Source: Prolixibacter denitrificans
GTDB taxonomy: Bacteria; Bacteroidota; Bacteroidia; Bacteroidales; Prolixibacteraceae
Direction: 5' to 3'
Assembly: GCF_003014495.1 (NCBI RefSeq)
Contig: NZ_PYGC01000002.1
Coordinates: forward strand, 124,001-188,000
DNA length: 64,000 nucleotides
Positions 37,115 to 44,679 of this stretch are shown piece after piece. The notes under the pieces are model-generated. The model worked only from the letters and a program-made list of their open reading frames with translations. It did not search any database and was not told where the DNA came from. The position numbers and the translations under genes are program-made. Position 1 is the first letter of the stretch. Each line of letters begins with the position of its first letter.

Positions 37115-37615
37115 ATGCAAAATCTTAAGGATCCCTTAATTTTCGTTGTTGAAGACAATCAGGTTTACAACAAACTTGTTGTTAGTTATCTACGCTCTAA
37201 AAAATTCAATCGGGTAGAAACTTATACCAGTGGTGAAGATTGTCTGAACGCCCTGGATAAAAAACCAGATATCATTATTCAGGACTATCTTTTGGAGGGA
37301 ATGAACGGTATCGACGTGCTGAAAGCCGCAAAAAAAGTACATCCCGAAATCGAATTCATTTTCTTATCGGGACAGGACAGCATTGATGTCGCTATTAATA
37401 CCATGAAATACGGTGCCTACGATTATATCGTGAAAGACCAGATGGCACTGAAAAAAATCGTTAATAAGATCACCAAGATTATATCTGTACAGCAACTGGT
37501 TAAAAGCAACAAACGTTACAAAATGGGAGTAACGCTTTTCTTTGTTGCGCTGGTGGTCATTATCATACTCATTTTAAGTCTTACCGTATTCTTCCCAACA
37601 GAATTTGAGTGGTAA
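37115..37615 (+). CDS. Receiver-domain protein with C-terminal membrane anchor
   Basis: From the ATG at 37115 (a TTG at 37088 is the upstream alternative) the protein has 166 residues. A CheY-like receiver occupies 1-125, with acidic pair E13-D14, phospho-acceptor D57, S85 as the switch hydroxyl and K107. The residue after the lysine is Asp instead of the usual Pro. A basic linker (KSNKRYK, 130-136) leads to one hydrophobic helix at about 138-160 and a short acidic tail. By the positive-inside rule the receiver faces the cytoplasm, tethered by a C-terminal tail anchor. There is no DNA-binding or enzymatic output, and no kinase nearby. It is a single-gene unit with its own terminator. Confidence 0.88.
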   Translation: MQNLKDPLIFVVEDNQVYNKLVVSYLRSKKFNRVETYTSGEDCLNALDKKPDIIIQDYLLEGMNGIDVLKAAKKVHPEIEFIFLSGQDSIDVAINTMKYGAYDYIVKDQMALKKIVNKITKIISVQQLVKSNKRYKMGVTLFFVALVVIIILILSLTVFFPTEFEW

Positions 37616-37636
37616 GATCCTATTTGCATGTATGTG

Positions 37637-37686
37637 ATATCCCGCTGATCTTCGTTTACCTGACGATTTTCAGCGGGATATTTTTA
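37637..37686 (+). terminator. Terminator of the membrane-anchored receiver gene
   Basis: A perfect 12-bp stem (37637-37648 with 37670-37681) with a 21-base loop is followed by TTTT. It overlaps the final codons of the convergent dehydrogenase gene. Confidence 0.8.
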
Positions 37687-38655
37687 TGCGAAAATTTCCG
37701 GATTGACAATCGAGATATCTTTTCTTCCGGAAAAGAAGCCGATAATGTTTTGTGAAGCTTCGCGGGCTGTTTCAATCCGTGTTTCGATGGTTCCGGTTGC
37801 GTTGTGCGGTGTGAGAACCACATTCTCCATCTCAAAAAGCTCCTGCGTGATTTTAGGCTCTTCTTCAAACACGTCCAGGCCAGCTCCGGCAATCTTCCCG
37901 TTTCGAAGGTATTTAACCAGCATTTTTTCGTCGATCACGGGTCCTCTCGCGGTATTGACTACAAAAACGCCATCCTTCATTTTTTGCATCTCATTTTCGC
38001 CTAAAAGATGATGCGTTTCCGCCGTCAAAGGCGTATTCACCGAAATCACGTCCGAGCGCTTCAGTAATTCATCCATCGAGACGTAGGTCGCATTGAGAGG
38101 CTTTTCCAGTGACTCATCAAGGCGATTGCGGTTGTTGTAGATGATCTTCATTCCCGAAGCAACAGCCCGGCGGGCCAATGCTCTTCCGATTCTTCCCATG
38201 CCAATAATTCCCAATGTTTTTCCGGTTAAACCGAAGCCCAGGTTACGCATCATTCCCCACTGAAAATCGGGATTCGTGCGTAAGTTACGGTCAGTTTCGG
38301 CAATGCGGCGCATAACTGCAAGCATCAAGCCCAGAGCCATTTCCGCTGTTGGTTCGGTAACCGCGTTGGGCGTGTTACAAACCGCGATTCCACGACGGGT
38401 AGCCTCCGCCACATCGATGTTGTTGTACCCCACCCCGAAATTGGCAATGATTTTCAACTTCGGTGCACGTGCTATCAATTCGGCATTTATCGGGCGAATA
38501 AAGACCGACAAAACAGCATCGCAATCAACAATTAGTTCTTCGATGTCAGCAGGAGAAAATTCTTCTTTTTCAGGATAAACGACATCAAACTTCTCTTCCA
38601 GTTCACGGATACCTTCCTTCGGAATCCGGTACGTAATTAAAATCTTAGGTTTCAT
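37684..38655 (-). CDS. D-isomer 2-hydroxyacid dehydrogenase
   Basis: The 323-residue protein has the NAD-binding GMGRIGRALARR (151-162 region) and the catalytic set of the family: Arg in VVNTARGPVID, Glu in EEEPKI and His in LTPHNATGT. An N-terminal flavodoxin-like substrate domain carries ANFGVGYNNID near 72-82. Relatives act on glyoxylate, hydroxypyruvate, lactate or phosphoglycerate. There is no ACT domain, so it is unlikely to be the serine-pathway PGDH with serine feedback. The substrate is undetermined. It is a single-gene unit. Confidence 0.93.
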   Translation of the reverse strand: MKPKILITYRIPKEGIRELEEKFDVVYPEKEEFSPADIEELIVDCDAVLSVFIRPINAELIARAPKLKIIANFGVGYNNIDVAEATRRGIAVCNTPNAVTEPTAEMALGLMLAVMRRIAETDRNLRTNPDFQWGMMRNLGFGLTGKTLGIIGMGRIGRALARRAVASGMKIIYNNRNRLDESLEKPLNATYVSMDELLKRSDVISVNTPLTAETHHLLGENEMQKMKDGVFVVNTARGPVIDEKMLVKYLRNGKIAGAGLDVFEEEPKITQELFEMENVVLTPHNATGTIETRIETAREASQNIIGFFSGRKDISIVNPEIFA

Positions 38656-38689
38656 ATTCGATTAATTGAAAAGTTATTTCGTGCAAAGA

Positions 38690-38713
38690 AAAAATGCCCG
38701 GCAAGCGGGCATT
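38690..38713 (-). terminator. Terminator of the S41 protease gene
   Basis: An 8-bp stem (38693-38700 with 38706-38713) and 5-base loop is followed on the minus strand by a T-rich stretch. It lies 24 bases after the stop codon at 38737. Confidence 0.8.
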
Positions 38714-38736
38714 TTCTATATCTAAAGCATAACAAA

Positions 38737-40422
38737 TTATTTCATTGCACTGATTACATTATCCGGTGCCAGTAACGCTTTGTACTTAGCAGGATTATGC
38801 AAGAGTTTAATCGCAGCTTCAATATCCTTGTCATCTCTCATGGATGTTTGAATAGCGCCGCTCTGGTAATAATACCGCGATACAATCTCGTCGCGCAGTA
38901 AATCTTTGATGTCGCCGCTGAAACGGGTCAAATCCTGATCGATATTATGCGACAGATCGGCATGTAACGTTTTGAAAGCGTCTGCAGCTCCGTCGTAATA
39001 TTTCTCCTTTTTGGCAGTTTCAATCAAATCCTGCAACGCCTGTTCACTTTTCGATTCGTACGTAAAGTGATGTTCCTTCACATAGTCCTTGAACTGATTG
39101 TAAATATCATCGGTGATGGTAAATTCGTCAGCAGGGGCAATTTTGGAATGCGTATTGGCAAAATGCGTGGCAAAATCGAAGATCATAAACTTCTGTACCA
39201 ATTGCACGACCATGTTGCTCAGTTGATCCTGATTGATTTTCACGTCAGGTGAAATGCCTCCACCATCAAATACGGTACGTCCGTGCTTGGTGCTGAATTT
39301 CGAAATTAATGAATCCGGAATCGTTCCCACACTTCCGTCAGGATTGCGGTGAGCATAGTCTAATGCCTGAATACAGCGACCACTGGGAATGTAGTACTTA
39401 GCCGTGGTTACTTTCAGTTTTGAGTTATAACTCAAATCGCGGGTGGTTTGTACCAAACCTTTACCAAAGGTTCGTGTTCCCATCACTACACCACGGTCCA
39501 GATCCTGCATCGAACCGGTCACAATTTCGGACGCCGAAGCGGAACCTCTGTTCACCAGGATAACCAATGGCATAATGGTGTCGACCGGTTCTTCGGTTGC
39601 CCGGTAAGTTTTATCCCACTGAGCTACTTTTCCACGCGTACTGACAATTTCCTGTCCCTGATTCACAAATAGATTGGCAATCTTCACTGCTTCCACCAGC
39701 AAACCGCCTGGGTTTCCGCGCAAGTCGAGTACCAGTTTTTTAGCGTGTTTGTTGTTGCGCAGATCGAGCAGCGCGTTTTTCACATCATCACCGCAATTGG
39801 CTGTAAAGCTGGTGAGACGAATGTAGCCGACGCTGTCATCCAGCATTCCGTAATAAGGAACCGGATTGATTTGTATTTTCTGACGAACAATGCTCACTTC
39901 GTACGGCTTCTTCTCGCCGGGACGTTGCATTGTCAAACGAATCGGCTTGTTCGCCGGTCCTTTGAGTAATTCCGAAACATCGGATACTTTCATGTCGGCT
40001 GTCTTTTTCCCATCAACTTCCACGAAAACATCACCTGCTCTCAGACCTGCTTTCTGCGCCGGAAATCCTTTGTAAGGTTCCGCCACTACAATTTCGTCGC
40101 CATGTTTGCTGATAAGCGCTCCGATACCGGCATACTCTCCGGTGGTCATGAAATTGAAGTCTTCCATTTCCGATTCCGGAATGTAGACGGTATAAGGATC
40201 AAGTGAGGAAAGCATGTCGTCGATACTCTCTTTGACCAGTTTCCCGGGGTCGATTGGATCCACGTAGAAGAGATTCAGTTCCCTGAACAGCGTATAGTAG
40301 ATATCCAGGTTTTTAGCAATCTGGAAATTCTTCTGATCGCGGTTAAATCCCCAGAAGGAAAAGGCCAATACCAGTACCAGTAAGGACGCCAGGCCCGTTT
40401 TCAGAAATCGTCTTTTTTTCAT
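38737..40422 (-). CDS. S41 family C-terminal processing protease (CtpA/Tsp-like)
   Basis: An ATG at 40422 gives 561 residues; a TTG at 40443 is less likely. After a membrane anchor (about 7-25) comes an N-terminal region, a PDZ domain (about 98-180) and the S41 core. This has DLRGNPGG at 233-240, the nucleophile S296 within NRGSASASEI, and general base K321 in TFGKG exactly 25 residues later, as in E. coli Tsp. A helical C-terminal part follows (about 400-561). It should be an active periplasmic processing protease. The long 5' intergenic region contains two strong hairpins, described separately. Confidence 0.95.
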   Translation of the reverse strand: MKKRRFLKTGLASLLVLVLAFSFWGFNRDQKNFQIAKNLDIYYTLFRELNLFYVDPIDPGKLVKESIDDMLSSLDPYTVYIPESEMEDFNFMTTGEYAGIGALISKHGDEIVVAEPYKGFPAQKAGLRAGDVFVEVDGKKTADMKVSDVSELLKGPANKPIRLTMQRPGEKKPYEVSIVRQKIQINPVPYYGMLDDSVGYIRLTSFTANCGDDVKNALLDLRNNKHAKKLVLDLRGNPGGLLVEAVKIANLFVNQGQEIVSTRGKVAQWDKTYRATEEPVDTIMPLVILVNRGSASASEIVTGSMQDLDRGVVMGTRTFGKGLVQTTRDLSYNSKLKVTTAKYYIPSGRCIQALDYAHRNPDGSVGTIPDSLISKFSTKHGRTVFDGGGISPDVKINQDQLSNMVVQLVQKFMIFDFATHFANTHSKIAPADEFTITDDIYNQFKDYVKEHHFTYESKSEQALQDLIETAKKEKYYDGAADAFKTLHADLSHNIDQDLTRFSGDIKDLLRDEIVSRYYYQSGAIQTSMRDDKDIEAAIKLLHNPAKYKALLAPDNVISAMK

Positions 40423-40880
40423 GTGTTTCTTTTTTCTTTTCAAGGGTCAGATAGTCCCGGATAACTCCGGGTACGCCATACTCTCAGCAACCTTTCGTGA
40501 AAGTTGGTTGCCATTGGCCCGTCCCACTCAGAATATTTGTTTTTTTATTTAATGCTTAATATACGATATCCCTTCCGTTTGTTTGTCTGCAACGGAGCAT
40601 TAGTGAAATTACCAATTTGCCCGTAAAAGTTCGAATGGATTATCAATCTGTAAATTACTCCTCATAAAAATTGGAATCAAGCAAAGGTAATAAAACCAAA
40701 ATTATCAATCGTCAATTTTCCTGTTAAGAGATGTTATCAGGCTCTATCCCCTGTGCACAAAGCCTTATCCTGAATGAAAAAGCCTCTGTCCTCCTGTCAA
40801 CTTCCTGATAACGCTATTTTTCATTTACTTTGAAACGGTTTTAGACATCAACTTGTTTTACACGATAAAATTACACGAGT
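40423..40880. other. 458-base divergent intergenic region
   Basis: This region lies between the S41 gene (minus) and rsgA (plus). Besides the two-hairpin element at 40456-40511 it is A+T-rich and holds no open reading frame worth naming. A near-consensus -7 sequence (TTACTTTG, one mismatch) at 40825-40832 could belong to rsgA. Confidence 0.5.
40456..40511 (-). ncRNA. Possible structured 5' leader or small RNA upstream of the S41 gene
   Basis: In an otherwise A+T-rich region of 458 bases, two stable hairpins lie side by side: CCCGGA/TCCGGG at 40456-40471 (loop 4) and GCAACC/GGTTGC at 40487-40511 with inner pairing TTTC/GAAA. Short segments of the minus strand (GGGACGGGCC, GGCAACC, GCTGAGAG) recall pieces of known riboswitches, but no known consensus fits as a whole. 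Strand is assigned only because the closest downstream gene, 34 bases away, is on the minus strand. Confidence 0.3.
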
Positions 40881-41831
40881 TTGGAAAAAGGACTGGTCAT
40901 ACGTTCAACAGGCAGTTGGTATTCTGTGAAAACGGAAAGCGGAGAGATTATCGATTGCCGGATTAAAGGTAAATTCCGCATGAAAGGAATTCGTACCACC
41001 AATCCGGTCGCCGTTGGTGACCGCGTAACTTATCGGGTCGAAGAAAACGAATCACATAACACGATCGGGGTAATCACCGACATTGAGGAACGCCGTAATT
41101 ACATTATCCGGAAAGCCTCCAACCTGTCGAAAGAGAGCCAGATTATTGCCGCCAATATTGACCAGGCTTTTCTCATTATCACCATCAAAGACCCGGTTAC
41201 CCTACCGGGATTTATCGATCGCTTCCTGGTGACTGCCGAAGCTTACCGGATTCCGGCCAGTCTGGTGATTAACAAACTCGACATTTACAACGAGAAAGAT
41301 TACCAGAAACTGGAAGAATACCTTTGGACCTACGAGGAAATCGGTTACAAATGCTACCAGGTCTCAGCCGAAAAAAATTTCAATATCGATACGCTTCGCG
41401 ATGACATGCGCGGCAAAATCAATGTTCTGTCCGGACACTCTGGTGTCGGAAAATCGAGCATCATCAACCGGCTCGATCCGGAACTGGATTTGAAAACGGC
41501 ACAAATTTCCGATTATCACCGCCAGGGAAAACATACCACCACGTTTTCCGAAATGTTTGAAATGCATGGTGGTGGCTACCTCATCGATACGCCCGGAATC
41601 CGTGGTTTTGGCGTAATCGACATGGAGAAGGAAGAGATCTCACACTTCTTCCCCGAGATTTTTAAATTGCTGAAAGATTGCCGATACCACAACTGCACGC
41701 ATATTCATGAACCCGGTTGTGCCGTGAAGGCCGCTCTCGAAGCCGGAGAAATCCCGGTGACACGCTACGAGTCGTATCTTTCGCTGGTGCTCGGGGAAGA
41801 CACTAAGTACCGTCCCGACATCTGGAAATAA
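40881..41831 (+). CDS. rsgA: Small ribosomal subunit biogenesis GTPase RsgA
   Basis: The 316-residue circularly permuted GTPase starts at a TTG codon; LEKGLVIRSTGSWYSV matches the usual beginning of the family. An N-terminal OB fold (1-75) is followed by the G4 motif NKLD (131-134), then the P-loop GHSGVGKSS (185-193) and DTPG near 237-240. The C-terminal zinc-binding motif has Cys, His, Cys residues in CRYHNCTHIHEPGC. It assists late maturation of the 30S subunit. It is followed by an aromatic amino acid operon with its own promoter. Confidence 0.96.
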   Translation: MEKGLVIRSTGSWYSVKTESGEIIDCRIKGKFRMKGIRTTNPVAVGDRVTYRVEENESHNTIGVITDIEERRNYIIRKASNLSKESQIIAANIDQAFLIITIKDPVTLPGFIDRFLVTAEAYRIPASLVINKLDIYNEKDYQKLEEYLWTYEEIGYKCYQVSAEKNFNIDTLRDDMRGKINVLSGHSGVGKSSIINRLDPELDLKTAQISDYHRQGKHTTTFSEMFEMHGGGYLIDTPGIRGFGVIDMEKEEISHFFPEIFKLLKDCRYHNCTHIHEPGCAVKAALEAGEIPVTRYESYLSLVLGEDTKYRPDIWK

Positions 41832-41894
41832 AACGTTGTTAAGTTACCTTAGTGTTAAAATCACCACAAATTTTCATTCCGAAAGGAAAATGCA

Positions 41895-41926
41895 TTTGTT
41901 TTTTTAGATTTTTAAGTTTTACTTTG
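41895..41926 (+). promoter_or_regulatory. Promoter of the aromatic leader and operon
   Basis: TTTG at 41895-41898 and TTACTTTG at 41919-41926 (one mismatch to TAnnTTTG) are separated by 20 bases. Transcription should begin around 41932, about 18 bases before the leader peptide ATG. Confidence 0.55.
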
Positions 41927-41949
41927 ACACCAAGAGAAAAAACAAAGCG

Positions 41950-42024
41950 ATGAATCAATTTCAGAACAATAGCTTTTATTACTGGTTTTATTATTTCGGC
42001 CTCAGAGCGGGGATCGACCGGTAA
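41950..42024 (+). CDS. Aromatic amino acid leader peptide of an attenuator
   Basis: A 24-codon reading frame (ATG at 41950, TAA at 42022-42024) has codons 9-16 specifying Phe-Tyr-Tyr-Trp-Phe-Tyr-Tyr-Phe without interruption, plus Phe at codon 4. It lies between a promoter and a strong terminator hairpin, upstream of genes for prephenate dehydrogenase and DAHP synthase-chorismate mutase. This is the arrangement of classical ribosome-mediated attenuation. Scarcity of charged Phe, Tyr or Trp tRNA would stall the ribosome at codons 9-16. The last codons (20-22) contain GGGGATC (42009-42015), which can pair with the terminator's 5' arm. Confidence 0.85.
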   Translation: MNQFQNNSFYYWFYYFGLRAGIDR

Positions 42025-42066
42025 AGTATTGTCTGAAACGAAACGATATGAAACAGAAAGGTCCCC
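42009..42066 (+). promoter_or_regulatory. Predicted antiterminator pairing
   Basis: GGGGATC at 42009-42015 can pair over 7 bp, with one U-G pair, with GGTCCCC at 42060-42066, the 5' arm of the terminator. A ribosome stalled on the aromatic run at 41974-41997 would leave it free. A ribosome finishing at the stop codon (42022-42024) would cover it and allow termination. This is inference from the sequence geometry. Confidence 0.6.
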
Positions 42067-42089
42067 AAGATGATTGGGGACCTTTTTTT
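42057..42089 (+). terminator. Attenuator terminator of the aromatic operon
   Basis: A perfect 12-bp stem (42057-42068 with 42074-42085), loop GATGA, is followed by a T run to 42089. It lies 32 bases after the leader stop codon and 43 bases before the tyrA ATG, so it must be bypassed for the operon to be expressed. Confidence 0.92.
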
Positions 42090-42132
42090 ATGTCTAACTT
42101 ATAGCAAATAACGAATTTAAGATATTGCCACT

Positions 42133-43035
42133 ATGAATGTAACGATTATCGGACTTGGATTAATTGGCGGCTCCATTGCCAAAGACCTGAAACGAACCGG
42201 CTTTGCCACGGAAATTGTGGGTGTCGACAGCAATCCCGAACACGGGAAAAAAGCTGTTGAACTGGGAATTGCCGACCGTTACGAGGAATTGGAAACTGCC
42301 GTTCAACAAACCGACCTTGTCGTTATTGCTATTCCGGTGGATAAAATCAAAATCGTTCTTCCGAAAGTGCTGGATTTGATTCCGGAAAATACAACCGTCA
42401 CCGATGTGGGTTCGACCAAACGAGAAATTGTCAGCCTGATTGAAAAGCATCCGAAGCGCGGAAATTACGTGCCCTCCCACCCGATGTCGGGAACGGAAAA
42501 CAGCGGACCGGTTGCTGCAATTGAAAATTTGTTCGAAGACAAAATCTGCATCATTTGCGACCAGGAGAAATCCCGTCCGCAACATGTGGCGCTGATTGAA
42601 AAAATGTATCAATCCATCGGGATGTCAACTGCTTACATGAGCAGTGACGAACAAGACCACAACACGGCGTTTGTTTCGCATTTACCGCACGTTACTGCTT
42701 TTGCACTGGCAAACGCGGTATTGGCCAAAGAAGACCGGAGCATCATTTTCGACCTGGCTTCCGGTGGATTTCGTTCCACTGTGCGTCTGGCCAAAAGTTC
42801 GCCGGAAATGTGGGGGCCTATTTTCCATCAAAACCGCGATTACATGGTGGAAGCCATCGGTGAGTACCAAAAGCACCTGGAAGCCTTTAAAAAGAGCATT
42901 CAAAACGAAGATGCCGGCGAAATGATGGAGCTCATCAAACACGCCAATGGCATTCGCAGCGTGCTCGACGGTGGAAATCAATCGATGACAAAAAAAGAAA
43001 AAACAATAATTCAATTATTTACTCCTAAAAATTGA
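42133..43035 (+). CDS. tyrA: Prephenate dehydrogenase
   Basis: The 300-residue protein has the N-terminal NAD(P)-binding GLGLIGGSIAKDLKRTG (7-23) and the HPMSGTENSGP segment (about 116-126, with the catalytic His). A conserved helical dimerisation domain contains SHLPHV near 180-185. It decarboxylates and oxidises prephenate to 4-hydroxyphenylpyruvate, the branch to tyrosine. No ACT domain is present. It is the first gene after the attenuator and its stop codon is 4 bases from the next gene's start, so the two are co-transcribed and share aromatic control. Confidence 0.93.
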   Translation: MNVTIIGLGLIGGSIAKDLKRTGFATEIVGVDSNPEHGKKAVELGIADRYEELETAVQQTDLVVIAIPVDKIKIVLPKVLDLIPENTTVTDVGSTKREIVSLIEKHPKRGNYVPSHPMSGTENSGPVAAIENLFEDKICIICDQEKSRPQHVALIEKMYQSIGMSTAYMSSDEQDHNTAFVSHLPHVTAFALANAVLAKEDRSIIFDLASGGFRSTVRLAKSSPEMWGPIFHQNRDYMVEAIGEYQKHLEAFKKSIQNEDAGEMMELIKHANGIRSVLDGGNQSMTKKEKTIIQLFTPKN

Positions 43036-43039
43036 CCCA

Positions 43040-44131
43040 ATGGTTGCTGAATTGGATATCATGCCTATAAGCCACTGGCTGCCTAACATCGACAATCCCC
43101 TGCTGGTTGCCGGTCCTTGCAGCCTCGAAACAGAAGAACAGGCACTGGCTACTGCCCGCGAACTGGCTAAAGACAAGCGTGTATTTGTCTATCGCGGCGG
43201 CATCTGGAAACCCCGTACCCGTCCTGGCTCTTTCGAAGGCGTTGGTTCTATCGGGCTTGAGTGGATGAAACGGATCAAAGAAGAGACCGGTTTACCTGTT
43301 GGAACAGAAGTAGCGAACGCTCAACATGTGGAAGAATGCCTGAAAGCTGGCATCGACGTAATGTGGATTGGCGCCCGTTCGACGGCTTCTCCGTTCACTG
43401 TGCAGGAAATTGCCGATGTGCTCAAGGGTACCGACCAGACGGTAATGGTAAAGAACCCGGTGAACCCTGATGTTCAACTCTGGGTAGGTGCGTTGGAACG
43501 CCTGAACCAGGCCGGAATTAAAAACCTGGTGGCTATTCACCGCGGCTTTACTCCCTTCCGGGAATCGAAGTATCGAAACTACCCGGGTTGGAAAACGGTT
43601 ATCGAACTGAAACGATTGCTGCCAAATCTCCCGATTATCGGTGATCCGAGCCACATTGCCGGAAAACGTGAATATTTGCTGGAGATCTCGCAAAAAGTAT
43701 TCGATATGGGACTGGATGGCCTGATGCTTGAATCCCACATCGATCCATCCTGTGCATTGAGCGACAAAGCTCAACAGGTTACTCCTGCCGATCTGGGCAA
43801 AATACTGGATGAACTGGTAATTAAATATGCCAGCTCGGACGACCCGAATTTCGAAAACAAACTCGAAGAATTGCGCGGACGTATTGACCAGATTGACCAC
43901 GAAATGATGGAAATTCTTGCTTCACGGATGGAATTGGTGAAACAAATCGGTGAGTATAAGAAGCAGAATAAAGTAACGGCACTTCAGATTAACCGGTGGG
44001 CTCAGATGATGGACGACCGCACCAGCTTGGCCGGCAAATTACACCTCGATGAAACATTTATCAAGATTTTGTTCCAGCTGATTCACGAAGATTCAGTACG
44101 TCAGCAAACAGAATTGATTGAGAAGAAATAA
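43040..44131 (+). CDS. Bifunctional DAHP synthase / chorismate mutase
   Basis: The 363-residue protein joins two enzymes. The N-terminal part (about 1-265) is a DAHP synthase of the KDO8P/AroF-like type: VAGPCSLETEEQ at 19-30, WKPRTRPGSFEG near 56-67, and GDPSHIAGKRE near 201-211. The C-terminal part (about 272-363) is an AroQ-type helical chorismate mutase (ELRGRIDQIDHEMMEILASRM). It thus supplies both the first committed step of the shikimate pathway and the branch from chorismate to prephenate used by the upstream dehydrogenase. The fusion with the mutase at the C-terminus is the known Bacteroidota form and may allow prephenate-type feedback. It ends with a terminator 20 bases downstream. 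Confidence 0.95.
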   Translation: MVAELDIMPISHWLPNIDNPLLVAGPCSLETEEQALATARELAKDKRVFVYRGGIWKPRTRPGSFEGVGSIGLEWMKRIKEETGLPVGTEVANAQHVEECLKAGIDVMWIGARSTASPFTVQEIADVLKGTDQTVMVKNPVNPDVQLWVGALERLNQAGIKNLVAIHRGFTPFRESKYRNYPGWKTVIELKRLLPNLPIIGDPSHIAGKREYLLEISQKVFDMGLDGLMLESHIDPSCALSDKAQQVTPADLGKILDELVIKYASSDDPNFENKLEELRGRIDQIDHEMMEILASRMELVKQIGEYKKQNKVTALQINRWAQMMDDRTSLAGKLHLDETFIKILFQLIHEDSVRQQTELIEKK

Positions 44132-44150
44132 ACTATTTACCAGTCATGTA

Positions 44151-44197
44151 ACACGGGCCCCGGAGCACCTTACACGCTTTTGCCCGTGTTTTTTTTA
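44151..44197 (+). terminator. Terminator of the aromatic operon
   Basis: A perfect 8-bp stem (44151-44158 with 44182-44189) and 23-base loop is followed by a T run up to 44197, which overlaps the last codon of the convergent rnpA gene. Confidence 0.8.
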
Positions 44198-44608
44198 TGC
44201 TTTTTTTTCAGCGCTGGAACTCTTGGTCAGTTCCTTTTTCAATCGGTTAATAGCTTTTTGTACGCTGCCTTCAATCTTGCGATAGCTTAACTGCTCTTTC
44301 CCCACGTAAATAAACATCACACCCAGTTGCTGCTCTGTGGTCTCCAGGTACTCGTATAACTCATGCTTTCGCAAACGATAAGCCTCACGTATCCTGCGCT
44401 TTAAAAGATTCCGCTTCACAGCACGTTTAAAATTCTTTTTAGGAACGGTAAATCCTACCTGCACCGGAAAATCTCCCTCCCACACCTCCGGAGTATAGTA
44501 GACTACCTTCAGCGGATAGCAAAGAAAAGACCGCCCGGACTCAAACAGCGTTCCGATAAGCTTCCGGCTGCAAAGCCGTTCTTCTTTATGAAATGTATAA
44601 CGTGCCAT
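44195..44608 (-). CDS. rnpA: Ribonuclease P protein component
   Basis: The 137-residue basic protein has the family signature FKRAVKRNLLKRRIREAYRLRK (about 72-93, RNR-type motif) and the start ARYTFHKEERLCSRK. It binds the RNase P RNA and aids 5' processing of pre-tRNAs. It follows hemD on the same strand after a terminator, and is not next to rpmH as in many other phyla. Confidence 0.95.
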   Translation of the reverse strand: MARYTFHKEERLCSRKLIGTLFESGRSFLCYPLKVVYYTPEVWEGDFPVQVGFTVPKKNFKRAVKRNLLKRRIREAYRLRKHELYEYLETTEQQLGVMFIYVGKEQLSYRKIEGSVQKAINRLKKELTKSSSAEKKA

Positions 44609-44623
44609 ACGTTTTTCCGGTAC

Positions 44624-44651
44624 AAAAAAGGGGGAATAACCATCCCCCTTT
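44624..44651 (-). terminator. Terminator between hemD and rnpA
   Basis: A 9-bp stem (44627-44635 with 44643-44651) and 7-base loop is followed on the minus strand by more T residues. It lies 28 bases after the hemD stop codon and just upstream of rnpA, so rnpA depends on read-through or its own promoter. Confidence 0.8.
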
Positions 44652-44679
44652 CTCTCCGAAGCTATTTGAAAGCTTTGAT

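Noticed and set aside
40445-40540. TPP or SAM riboswitch
   Set aside because: Short fragments (GCTGAGAG, GGGACGGGCC, GGCAACC) resemble parts of these motifs, but the other conserved segments and the overall fold are missing, and the downstream protease gene has no link to thiamine or methionine. I kept only a generic structured-element call.
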